Source: Liriodendron chinense | Lineage: Eukaryota > Streptophyta > Magnoliopsida > Magnoliales > Magnoliaceae | Assembly: GCA_003013855.2 (NCBI GenBank) | Contig: ML058464.1 | Span: forward strand, 3,380,170-3,444,169 | Direction of reading: 5' to 3' | Length of the DNA stretch: 64,000 bases | Shown: positions 34,955 to 45,500 of the stretch, piece after piece | How positions within the stretch are numbered: position 1 is the first letter of the stretch | How the letters are laid out: every line of letters starts with the position of its first letter | The notes under the pieces: generated by a model | Databases searched by the model: none | What the model was told of the DNA's origin: nothing | The model's input: only the letters and a program-made list of their open reading frames with translations | Translations under genes and position numbers: made by a program

Positions 34955-36640
34955 TTATCTTTCCAACAAGCATAAGTTCACCCAAATTAAACTTATTACG
35001 AGTTATGACAGTTTTAATGGGATTACGCGATACTGAAAATGAGAGGGAACGCGGCCTAACGCATTATGGACTTTGAACTCAATTTTAAATGGTCCAATGG
35101 TGTCTAAATGAGATAATTATAAAGCCATTTGAAATTTAATCAAATTATATTTTAAATGAACATAAGATCTCCATGATCCGACATATAACAAGGGAGTTAT
35201 GATCATTTTCGTGGGATCACATGATAGTAGAAATAAGTGTGAACGTGATCGAATGTCATGATGGACTTTAGATGCATTTTTAAATGTGAAATAATGTTAA
35301 AATGAGATGATTATAAAGCCATTTAAAATTTTATAGAATTATTTTTTCAACAAGTACAAGATCACCCCAATCAGATCTGTAATGAGGAAGTTGTGACTAT
35401 TTTAGTGGGATCACACAATGTTAAAAATAAGAGTGAATGCAATCTCGCATAGCATGGACTTTAGGCCTAGTTTTAGATGTTTAAATGGTGTCTAAATAAG
35501 ATGATTCCAAATCCATTTGAAGGTTTGTCAAATTATCTCTGCAACGAGCACAAGATCATCTCCATCGGACCTAATAAGGGAGTTATGTCCGTTTTCATAG
35601 GATCAAATAATGCTGGAAATAAGAGCGAACACGACCTCACACATCATGGACTTTTGAGCCACTTTTGGATGGCCAAATGAGATAATTCCAAAGTCATTTG
35701 AAAGTTCATTGAATTATCTTTCTAATGAGCATAATATCACTCTGATCGACATACAATGAAGGAATTATAATCGTTTTTAAGATATCATGTGATGCTTGAA
35801 ACTAAGTGAATGCGAGTATACTCTTGTGTGAACTTTTGCGTTCGAGCTAACACGAACGCGAGTACACTTTCGCATTCGCATGAATGTATTGTTTTCAACA
35901 TTGTGGGATCCCATGAAAATAGTCATAATTCATCGTTACAGGTCAGATCAGGATGACCTTGTGTATGTTAAAAGATAATTTGATAAACTTTCGAATGAAT
36001 TTAAGATAATTTCATTTGGATAATATTTGAACATTTAAAAGTGAACCCAAAGTCTATCATAAAATTTGCTTTCATTTCTAGTTATACATAATCTCATGAA
36101 ATGATTACTACTTTCTCGTTACAGTTTTTACCAGGGTGATCCTGTGCTCGTTGAAAAGATAATTCAATGAACATTCTAATGGCTTTGGAATCATTTCATT
36201 TTGATACATTTAACTGTTCAAAAGTGGGTCCAAAGCTCATTATGCATTAAGTCAAGTTTGCTCTCATTTCTCGCATCATGCGATTCCACTAAAACAATTA
36301 TCTCTCTTGGTATAGGTCGAATAGGGGGATTTTGTGGATTTTGTGCTTGTTAGAAAAATAATTCGATGAACTTTCAGATGTATATGGAATCATTTTATTT
36401 GGAGATCATTTGAACTTTCAAAAGTAGGCATGAAGTCTAGCTCATGTTCATTCTTATTTCCAGTATCATGCGATTTTAGGAAAACAATCATAATTCTCTG
36501 ATTACAAGTCTGATTGGAGTGATTTTGGGCTCATTGAAAATATAATTGAATTTTTTTTCAAATGACTTTCAAATGATTACATTTGAATACCCATTTTCAA
36601 AAGTGGGTTCAAAGTCTAATTCTTGACAAACGATCAATTT
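34955..36640. repeat. ~190-bp tandem repeat array with an internal inversion
   Basis: Five diverged forward units (anchors AGTTATGA or variants at 35001, 35195, 35389, 35581, 35763; spacing 194, 194, 192, 182). These are followed by four units in reverse orientation (anchors TCATAATT or variants at 35923, 36105, 36298, 36488; spacing 182, 193, 190). The switch is near 35880. A unit includes a GATCACCC-N-GATC-like part, a GTTATGACCGTTTT-like part and GGATCACATGATGCT-like part. No protein is encoded. Confidence 0.85.
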
Positions 36641-37879
36641 AAATTTATCTTTTAAAGAAAGAAAAAGAATTTATCATTTACAAGTGGAGTTTTTATTATC
36701 TTTTCATTTTATATCAGTTTCTTTCTAAATAGATCCATTTGAACATAATCTACATAAAAAGAGGAAAAACTTTTTTTTTTTTCAAAGTTAAATTTTTACT
36801 ATATTTATTTCCTTGTATTTTTTCTTTCTTTTTTTTCCTACCAAAGACGAATCTAAGCATAAGTTTTTTAACAAAGGAGAATTGAAAAAGATATTTATGA
36901 CATTTTCATCCTCAAAACATGATAGTCTTGATGGAGAAATAATGTTTTGAAAAATAAAATTTCTACAGCAATTCCTACGAAACCTCAGATTCATATTGGT
37001 AAAATAATACCCTTCTTCAGGCAATGAGAACCAACGTAGAAATGAAGTGGGTCCGCATGATTGGATGGTCAGGATAGCCCTACCCACGGCCACAGGTGTT
37101 ATGCATGTGTCACCATCATTTCGAAGATGGCAGTGTGAACATAGCAGTAGTTTCCTAGCGAAGGAATCAGACCGTTGAGTGTATGGGTGTTGTGTGCTCG
37201 TTAGTCGTAACTAATGATTCAAAGCATACGATTTCATGTCTATCTTTCTTTGCCTGGGCCCACTTGGAAGACCTTCTTGGACCGTACCCTCTGTACAGCC
37301 CCCTTGAACGCGTGATCCCTGTGGGCCCACCTTGATGTTGGTGTGACATCCATTCCGTCTATCAGTCCGGTCACTTCATTTTAGGAGCTGAGTCAAATGA
37401 TTAGATTCCTGAAAATCTCAGGTGGACCACACCACAGGGAGTAGTGGGGATACGGACACCCACCATGGACAAATTCCTGGGGTCACTGTGTTGTTTACGA
37501 TCCATCCAGCCCGTTCATCAGGGATCCTCACTAGAGAGTTCAGCATGGTAGAAAAATCACATGGCCCACACACAATGAATTTAAAGGTTTTATGCGTGAT
37601 TTTACAATGTTCCTGTGTGTGTCCCACCTGAGGTTTGAATCTAGCTTATGTTTATTTTGTACGGTGAAAATGAATTCATGCAACTGATGGACAGTGAGGA
37701 TGTCACACATAGGCCCAACACCTGGTGCGAATAACGATGAATTATTCGGGTGCACTCTTTTGGCCTAGCCTTTCCCACTTCATATATAGACACGTGTAGC
37801 ACATGCACAATATTTAAGCCGTCCACAAAAATCAGGTGGGCTGTATTTAAATTGCTTCTATGAAAATTCAGGTCGGCTG

Positions 37880-37884
<5 letters not shown>
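36641..37884. other. AT-rich and dispersed-repeat DNA, no gene
   Basis: 36641-36953 is AT-rich. 36954-37155 is the segment also present at 31027-31227. 37300-37640 contains part of the GTGGACCACACCACAGG foldback core seen elsewhere in the window. The short ORFs on both strands look like chance. Confidence 0.5.

Positions 37885-37953
<69 letters not shown>
37885..37953. repeat. (TA)n microsatellite
   Basis: An uninterrupted run of about 34 TA units. Confidence 0.95.
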
Positions 37954-37955
<2 letters not shown>

Positions 37956-38140
37956 TAAATTTGTTGACGATTCAAGGACTTGATGGCCCAATTTTTTACA
38001 GAAGACAATTGAATCAGTAGTCATCGTATGATGATCTGCTTGGATCACTCACACGTGTGACACATCTCCCTGTGTGAGAGGAGAGCTCCGACACTGTGGA
38101 TTTGCTCGAGGTACTCTGGCATTCCCTCTATTCAACCTAG

Positions 38141-38560
38141 AGCTGGACACGAGCCAAGTTAGCTCGGTTAGCTTGCTCAACTCTGCTCGAAGCAGCTTAG
38201 CTCAGCTCGGTTGGAAGGTTTAAGTACAAACTTAGCCTAGCTGTTTTTACAAGTTCGAAAGGATTTATAGGCTAAGCTTGGGCCAACCCAAATTCAACTC
38301 AGCTCACCTCAATTGCAACTCGACTCATCTTTTATATATATAACAGTATACTTTTTTTTCCAAACTTAACCTGGATTCAGCTTAAAAAACTCAAATTCAA
38401 ACTCGGATCAAAAGCTCACTCAATTGAAGTAAGCCGACCATGCCAATTCAACTTAAAGATAGAGTCGAGCCAAGCTCCAGTCAGGAATGTCTGCTGGCCG
38501 AGCCAAACCAAGCTAGGCCCAAAATGATTCAGTTCGCCCGGTGTACAACTCAGTTCAGAT
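38141..38560. mobile_element. Possible degenerate hAT-type MITE
   Basis: Left end TAGAGCTGGACACGAGCC, right end GGTGTACAACTCA, roughly inverted. The interior is rich in AGCTCGGTT/AACTCGACTC-like repeats. No clear target duplication was found. It resembles non-autonomous hAT families with AGAGCTG-type ends. Confidence 0.4.
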
Positions 38561-38672
38561 ATATATGAGCCGTTTTAATCCTGGGTTGCAGATTAGGTAT
38601 GAAACCTCAGGTTTTCTTTCTCAGAAAAACGTCGATACTTTTTTTGTTTTTTTGGGTTAGTTCACACGTAAT

Positions 38673-39170
38673 CGGATTGCGTAATGAGTTACTCAGGATG
38701 CTTTTATCGTACTGAGTAAACTCAGTTAGCCCCACTGTAAATGTATGTGTTTATCTACACCGTTCATCCATTTTTACAGCTCATTTATCTGGTTGAAACC
38801 AAAATTTGAAGCAAACTCCCGTAGACCATACCACAGGAAACAGTGGGTGTAATGATTTCCACCATTGAAACCTTTCTAGGCCCATAATGATGTTTATTTG
38901 TCATCTAACCTGTTCACAAGATCACGCAGACATTAATGAAGGGGGAGAAAACAAATATCAGCTTGATCCAAAACTTCCGTGGCCCGAAGAATTTTTCAAC
39001 GGTACGCATTCAATTTACATGGATTCATGTGGTGTGGTCCACTTAAGCTTTTTATATGCTTCATTTCTTTGATTCAATCCATAAAATCATCTGTTAAAAT
39101 GGATGAATGGAGTGGATAAAATACATAAATCATGGTGGACCCCGCAGAGCTTACTCGGTACGCAGTCCGC
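38673..39170. mobile_element. Foldback MITE with CGGAYTGCG ends (copy A1)
   Basis: 498 bp. Ends CGGATTGCGTAATGAGTTA and, inverted, CGGACTGCGTACCGAGTAA. The interior folds back: ACCATACCACAGGAAACAG on the left is mirrored by a ...GTGGTGTGGTCCACTTAAG part on the right. Non-coding. A second copy is at 52351-52877 inside the hAT transposon. Confidence 0.7.
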
Positions 39171-39854
39171 TTCCAGTTCACACACACCCACCCACCCACC
39201 GACCCACCGACCCTTATTAGTCACATCACAATGTTAGCCACCCCCACCTACCATGACCTTTGAAACGAGGCTATCTTCATACTTTGGCATGGTATGATTA
39301 TCCATATGCATGCACGTAGAAACTGTGTATCGTCGTACAAGAATTCCAATCTGAACCGTTGATATAGTAGGGCCACTTCAGATGAATTGTAACTAAGACA
39401 TTATATTTAATTATATTTATATTTATACAACTGGTGTCCAATAAATTGAAGGTATAAACAAAAGAAACCCAACTCTCTGAATTGTATATATTTAATTATC
39501 ATTCGATGAATGGGTAGGATCTCTCACAAATTTGCTACAGTTGCATATGCTCCTTGAATTTGGACCGTACATATGTTGGGACAATGGGTATGCGTAAAAC
39601 TCGCAGTAGCACCAGATTGTCCCAACCGTTCATTATAAACATCACTGTAGGCCCTAGAAAAGTTTCAATGGTGGAAATCATTCCCCCCACTGTTTCCTGT
39701 GGTATGGTCCACTTGAGCTTTGGATACGCTTCAGTTTAAGTCTCAACTCTTAAAATGAGCTGTAAAAATGAATGGACGGCGTGGATAAACCACATACGGC
39801 CCAACTGAGTTTACTCAGGACGATAAACGTGTCCGATTTCGATTCCCAGGTGGA
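39171..39854. other. Dispersed-repeat DNA, no gene
   Basis: 39179-39212 is a CCCAC/CCGAC-rich simple repeat. 39505-39595 resembles 43490-43585. 39640-39825 is a reversed partial copy of the foldback core with the GAGTTTACTCAGGA end. Confidence 0.55.
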
Positions 39855-40379
39855 GGCTGGTTGGATGGTGAACCTAGCACCAACCAGGTAGGTAGTGTTG
39901 GGCTCTATGGAGCCCACCTTGATGCGTGAGTTTAATCCATACTCTTCATCTGTTTTGCCATCTCACTTTAGGCCATCAGTCCAAACATAAAGTAAATCCA
40001 AAGCTCATGTGGATCACACCATGAGGAAACAATGGTGATTAAATGCCCACCATTAAAAACTTTTTGGGGCTGCAAAAGTTTCAGATCAAATTGATATTTG
40101 TTTTTCCCTGTGCAACGTGGATTTTCACCACGGATGGGTTTCCAAACCAACACCCCCTATTGAAACTCCGCAGAGTCTACCAACTGTTTCCTGTTGTGTG
40201 GTCTACTTGAGCTTTGGATCTGCTTTACTTTTGGGCTTATGCCCTAAGATGAGCTGAAAAAAAAAAAAAAAAAAAAAAAAAACAGAATGGAAAAAATAGA
40301 TATAAAATCATATATTACGATGGACCTCACAGCGCCAACACCACCTTGTTGGGTGGTGTTTGGGGTTCCCAACCAATCC
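39855..40379. mobile_element. Foldback MITE with GGTTGG ends (family D)
   Basis: 525 bp with imperfect inverted ends of about 45-50 bases (left GGCTGGTTGGATGG..., right ...CCCAACCAATCC). The interior is the same foldback core as the 38673 and 51789 elements, and it holds a 25-base A run at about 40258-40282. No target duplication resolved. Confidence 0.6.
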
Positions 40380-40755
40380 GTTTCTTTCCTAAGTTCACTC
40401 AAGGGTAAAATTAGCAAAAGTTGAGGGTCAATCTAGCAAAGGAAATGATACAAGATGGATCACCAATCTATGTAGTCATGTTGCATCTAAAAAGCATGTT
40501 TTCCAAATTTCCTCATCTTTTTTTAGTGGAGAGTGCTTTTTCAAATGCTAGATGATGTGCCGATTGGTGTTCGACTTTATTAAGGTTAAATTGGGCCCTA
40601 CGGCATCATTTTCCATCCAACAATCATGTTTAGCCTTAAATATCCATCAACGTTCCTCGCGTGCTCAACATTCAATGTAAAGTCTAAATACCAACATATG
40701 TTGTAGTGTAAATCCCGTCGGGATGAGAATATACTATTGTGGTTCCCTCCTTATG
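40380..40755. other. No gene seen
   Basis: Non-coding, no repeat structure recognised. The last eight bases (TCCTTATG) are the left target duplication of the next element. Confidence 0.5.
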
Positions 40756-41402
40756 TAAGCTTGCACATAGGTCAGGTTATGCCTAATCTAGAACCGAACC
40801 TAAACATATTTTAAAGGGTCAGGTTTCGGTTCGGGTTGTGACTGGGTTGGTCTGACCCAACCCTAACCCTACCCTACTTGCAAAAGGGTCAACCTTAACC
40901 CTACCTGATCCTATATGCTGAACCGGTTGGGGTTAGGATTGAGTTCTGCTTATTCGCATTCTTAGTGTACTTAAGATGGGGCATCGCTCATCACATCAAT
41001 GACTTGGATAACCCAACTATGGGCCCCTGCAGAAATGAATCGGAGTTCCCTATTGAGCCTCATGAAAAAATACCCCTACAATAAGGGCGGAAATAGTTAG
41101 GTGTGCTTACCACATTACCATCCAAAGTTTCAATTTCCAAACACGTCGAAGGAGGGCATGCTCGAACTTGAAGGTTTTTCTTTAAGAATACTCTGACAAA
41201 ACTTGGGGCGGTTCGGGTCAGGCGGAACGGGACGGGTATACACGAGTTGGGGTACGGGTCGGGTCGGTCGGGTTTGGCATGTATCTTAAACCATACCTAA
41301 ATTAAAAATGGTCCAACCGCATTCACTTGAGACCGAATCCTTTTCTCTACCAGGTCGGATCGGGCGGGTCAATCGGGTTAACCCGACAGATGTGCAACCC
41401 TA
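40756..41402. mobile_element. hAT-type MITE with TTGCACAT ends
   Basis: 647 bp. Left end TAAGCTTGCACATAGGTC, right end ATGTGCAACCCTA. Flanks TCCTTATG (40748-40755) and TCCTCATG (41403-41410) match at 7 of 8 bases. The interior is rich in GGGTCGGGT/ACCCAACCC-like subterminal repeats. The TIR core matches that of the 5.67-kb hAT element at 47728. Confidence 0.75.
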
Positions 41403-42125
41403 TCCTCATGTGGAGGAAAGACCCACATGTGTGGGTTTTAAGTAGCCTTTTATTGTCACGTGTGTAAGGGTATTTTGGTATTTTAGCAAAGTAAAAGAAG
41501 ATGAGGAGAGATTTTATTTCACTGAAGGGGAGTTTTGTAGCAAAATTAATGTTTTTCTTTAGAGAAAAATAGGAGAAAGTAGAGTTTTGTAAATAATAAA
41601 AAAAATTAGATCAAGCACATTCTATCACTGAAATCTTCATATCTGAATTCGTGAGGGTTTATACATAACATCGATTTTTTCGATTGTCTTCTCCAATAAT
41701 TATGTTGGGGGTTTCTATAATCGCTAATTGGTGAGAAATTGATTTTTTTTCATTGTTGCTTGTAATCCACCTTTAGGTGAGATGGTTTGGGTGTCCAAGA
41801 AATGTCTCTTAATAATTGCACTTCGATTATTTCTATTATAATGGATTTGTGCCAGACTACTTTCATTATTTATATTATAATGAATTTGTGTTGGACTAGA
41901 TCCCGTGGTTTTTTTCCTTCGAATTGAAAAGTTTTCCACATAAAAGATCTTAGAGCTTCTTGTATTCTACATGTTTATGATTTGCTTGTTTATATTATAA
42001 GTGATTTTCATCTTTTAAATATTTTATGTTGTTAACCCTATTGATTTGCACGCACAAAAGAAAGGTATGTAGTTTCCCAACTCCTGCCAAATTTTCTAAA
42101 GATAAATTATAAACCAACTAAATCT
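41403..42125. other. No gene seen
   Basis: AT-rich. Two short imperfect repeats around TTATTATAATGGATTTGTG (about 41830-41890) are the only structure. No coding region supported. Confidence 0.45.
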
Positions 42126-42593
42126 AGCCATAATTCTAAAACTCATTAACTTGATTCAAAACTCGGCAAGATTTCAAGCCGTGTCATCGTGAAAACTTAT
42201 TGTAACCTTGACTCGGCCTCTACTAGGTGCCAACTTGACTCAACAATTCTCAGAGGGATTTTAACAAAAAAGTAGGAATTGGGTCTTGAATTGAATACCT
42301 AACCATCAGGCTAAGTTGAGTTTTTCATTTTTCGAGCCTTCCAGTAAACCTGACCCGGCTAGACATCAACTCGAATTGAGTTTTCCATTTTTGAGTTTTT
42401 AAACTATGGATCTCACTAAGTTACCATGGGCCGTCCATTGTACAAGTGGCATGCTGGTCCATAATCAAGCAACCAACATTGATTAGATGATACCAACTGC
42501 CCCATTAGTGACCCATTGGACAGTTAAAAAAGAAAATGATTAGCTGCCTAAATGGTGATTAAGATTGTCAAATCAGTGTGATTTTAAGGCAAT
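42126..42593. repeat. Duplicated segment (partner 63338-63828)
   Basis: About 470 bp, collinear with 63338-63828, including CAAGTGGCATGCTGGTCC and GATTTTAAGGCAAT. No ORF, no terminal structure resolved. Probably a dispersed repeat copied or duplicated on both sides of the gypsy nest. Confidence 0.8.
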
Positions 42594-42794
42594 GAAGAGG
42601 TAGGATTTGAATGGGTCCACAATTTAGAAGGTCCCAAATTAGCATCAATTGGGCCATGTGTATACTGTACAGTGGATAGCCCCATAGCATTGAGACCCAA
42701 ATCACAAAAGTGACCAGGTTCGACGAAGCCATGACAACATGGAGGGCTCACATTAGTCCAGCCACGTGTAACATTCGCGTGTCTCGCCTGCCAG

Positions 42795-42970
42795 CCCAGT
42801 TGAAATAAGCTTAGGCGTTTCAACAGCAGGTCTTACGTTTGAGTGCTAAGGAGACACACTAACCCCACTGGTGGGTGCATTCCGTAACTAATTGTGTGGG
42901 TGTGTTGCCAAACTAATAGGGTGGGTGCGTTGCATGACTAACACACCAGAAAAAAAAAAAAAAAAAAAAA
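42795..42970 (+). mobile_element. SINE-like element
   Basis: Possible tRNA-derived SINE: a B-box-like ACGTTTGAGTGC (about 42835-42846), a GTGGGTGC/ACTAAC-rich body and a 21-base A tail (42950-42970). A related copy at 43835 has a better B box. The A box is not convincing. Confidence 0.4.
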
Positions 42971-43231
42971 CACAAAAAATTAAATAAAAATAAATTAACA
43001 ACAACAACAACATGTAACACGCTTTGAGCTAGGCCAAAACACTTTAAAAAATGGGAGTGGATACGGTCAGGCTGGAAGTAACATCAAGATCTGTCACGTT
43101 GTAATGAAACACCATTTCAATGGTTCGCTTATCTTTAGCAAGCATCTGACAGACACCATCTTATAACCTGACATGACCCGACATGACTCAGTGCTCAGCT
43201 CACCTAACCAAACCGAATCCACTCCCACCAT

Positions 43232-43300
43232 GTTTTTTTTTTTTTTTTGTTAGTCATGCAATGCACCCACATGGTAGTCACAAGATGCAGGTGAGACACA
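43232..43300 (-). mobile_element. SINE-like 3' fragment (inverted)
   Basis: Reverse-strand piece: a 17-base T run followed by TTAGTCATGCAATGCACCC, matching the tail of the 42795 element in inverse orientation. Confidence 0.4.
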
Positions 43301-43834
43301 CTCCAAAACAGTGGCTCAATCAAACCCTACCACGCCAGATCGGTGATAGCAGGGTCACCATGCAATCCACGTTCCATCAAGTGGCCCGCATGTGTACACT
43401 GAATTTAGAAAGTGGTCATCTTCTTTTGACCGTCCATTTAATTTTCTCAAAACACGTGTATGATCCCAGCCTTATTCGTCTGGGGTTATCATTCGTTGAA
43501 TAGCTGTGATCCCTCACAAATGTACTACAGTTGCATATGTGCCTTGAATTGGGACCCTACGTATGCTGGGCCAATGGCTGTGCCCAAGGGAACTCAGATT
43601 AGGCGCGCCCCCATATAGTCAGGTTGGTGCATCCCTGACCATTGAGCCTGCCTCAATGTATGCATTGCATATTGACACCGTCCAACCATTTTTCCAGCTT
43701 CTGTTAGGGCATGATCCAAAAAATGAAGCGGATACAAATCTCAGTAGACCACACAGCAGGATTTGATTGGGGCCAAAAAAAGTTTTGGATCAAGTTACTA
43801 TTTGTATTTTCCTTTCATTCAGGTAGGTCCGCGC
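43301..43834. other. Dispersed-repeat DNA, no gene
   Basis: Includes 43490-43585 (similar to 39505-39595) and partial foldback-core sequence at 43690-43800. No supported gene. Confidence 0.5.
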
Positions 43835-43962
43835 CACCTAGCCGGAAGACGCTAGGTGTTTCGACTGCAGGTCTTAGGCTCGAGCGCCAAGGATGCACTA
43901 ACATCACAGGTGGGTGGGTGCATCCTGTGACTAACCATGTGGGTGCATTGCCCCCATAGATA
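43835..43962 (+). mobile_element. SINE-like element
   Basis: Contains TAGCCGGAAGACG (A-box-like) and GGCTCGAGCGCC (B-box-like, 43877-43888) about 40 bases apart, then GGTGGGTGGGTGC/TGACTAACC tail repeats shared with 42795-42970. No A tail. Confidence 0.4.
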
Positions 43963-44179
43963 ATTATACGGTCTTGCTTATCAGTCGTGTGTCGAGCATG
44001 CCCTTCCAAGGCAGGGCCAATTAGATCAACGGTTTAAATCACAAGACGATGGCCCCACTTGCACTCGATCGTGCATGTCAGTGAAACAGATGTTCGATGT
44101 TATCGTACTTATCCATTTTCTTAGATGTATAAGATCTCTGCCGTCCATGTAGTGGTGTTGTACCCCAAGAATGAAGGTT
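43963..44179. other. No gene seen
   Basis: Non-coding flank up to the truncated gypsy copy. Confidence 0.4.
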
Positions 44180-44867
44180 TCAAATGGATCCCTACGAACT
44201 TTCGCACTTCCAGCAATTGACTTGGGAGGTTTCCCTTCATCTAAGGGCCAGCCATCCTAGATTCTCCAAGGTTCTCCTCACGGGGGCATAGTGAAGGTGG
44301 GTCAGATTCAGGATCCCTGAACCTCACCTTGGGAATCACATCAGAGGTCTTCGACATGACAAAATAAAAGACTGCCGAGAAGAAAATGAGATCTTCTAAG
44401 GGTTGAAAGAGCGTATCACAAGTGCTGGTACACCGACATGAGGAGGAAAATCAGAGTGGGAAGAAAGAAAAAAAAAATCCGAATGTTCAGAGAAATGGAG
44501 AGTCCAAAAGCTAAAGAGATGGAAATTTCTGATTTTTCACTAAGTACTGAGTTTTATACTCGAAGGGCTCCCTCGCATTTAATGCAGAGACTCCACGTGG
44601 CAATTTTCTGACTTGGTCGTACAAAAAGTAGCACATGACATTGACACGTGGCGACACCCCATTCAGCAGTACTTTGTGAACGCCACCGCGCCGTACGAGC
44701 GAATGATGGTGCCTCGATATTTTAAATGATGCATTAAATGCCGTTTTCCCACCCGCTTGAATGACGGTGGTACAACTGCCAAAAGCTAAAAGCGATAAGG
44801 TCAGCTTATCTTCTTCAGTAAGTTACTCCTGAGCCAAACGAGCTAGATTCGAGAGTAGGGAGGCTTC
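44180..44867 (+). mobile_element. Truncated 3' end of a Tat-type gypsy element
   Basis: Matches 61932-62630 (region just before the 3' LTR of the element to the right), including the start of the antisense Transposase_28-like gene (minus strand, ATG near 44440) and its TATA box (GAGTATAAAACTC, about 44550). It directly abuts an LTR at 44868. So a second element's 3' end shares an LTR with the gypsy element that follows, the arrangement produced by LTR-LTR recombination. Confidence 0.75.
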
Positions 44868-45409
44868 TGTTATGGGTACAATACAAGTTGACCTCAGGTC
44901 GGATATAAAAACGACCTGGACAAAGGTCGGAACCATCCGACCTGACCTAGAGACAAACTCCCAAACTTCATAGGGGAAACGACCTCGGCCATGAGACAAC
45001 CTGAGCCTTATCATCACAATCTCGTAATCTTAGGCTTAGGCCAAGATAATAGGAGAGAGATTCGGATAATCATCAACTAGTGCGTAAATATCTCCAGCAA
45101 CTACCAAACGGCCCAGAGATCTCCTCCACGAGAATTATGTTTCCTTATAAGAATACGATTTTGAAACCTAAGTCTATAAAAGGATACGCCCTTTTCACCA
45201 CAAAGGTACGAGAACTCTTACTCATAAAAGAGATTATCAATTCTAAGTGCTTGAACTGACTTAGGCATCGGAGGACTAATGGCCGGTCCTTGGCCCCTCC
45301 CTTAGCCATTGTTTATCCTTGCAGGTTTCAAAGAGATATCAGTGTCTCTTTACATCTCGTGAGATCGATCATCGACCTCACCTCGTTCGTTATTAAAATC
45401 TCAGCAACA
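44868..45409 (+). repeat. Left LTR of the second Tat-type element
   Basis: 542 bp; TATAAAAGG at 45175-45183. It lacks about 16 bases present in the right LTR (around CCCAGAGATCTC). Upstream sequence is not a target duplication but the truncated internal end of another element. Confidence 0.88.
45175..45183 (+). promoter_or_regulatory. LTR TATA box, second Tat-type element
   Basis: TATAAAAGG in AGTCTATAAAAGGATACG. The same motif is at 62953-62961 in the right LTR. Confidence 0.7.
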
Positions 45410-45413
45410 ACGG

Positions 45414-45432
45414 TTGGCGTCGTCTATGGGAA
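45414..45432 (+). other. Primer binding site, second Tat-type element
   Basis: TTGGCGTCGTCTATGGGAA starts five bases after the LTR. It is close to the TTGGCGCCGTCTGTGGGAA type seen in plant Tat-lineage elements. Confidence 0.7.
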
Positions 45433-45500
45433 GCTCGATTGTAAAGCCGTATTCTCACCCAAAAGCTCAATACACTCCCTCCATCTTAAGAAGATTTACG

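Larger units (their letters stand above)
31225..37155. repeat. Tandem duplication, copy 2
   Basis: Begins inside the Athila LTR at a TCC shared by both breakpoints (27561 and 37153), then runs through Athila LTR end, copia 3' end, copia LTR, flank, MITE, and the ~190-bp array to 37155. It is the longer copy. Confidence 0.85.
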
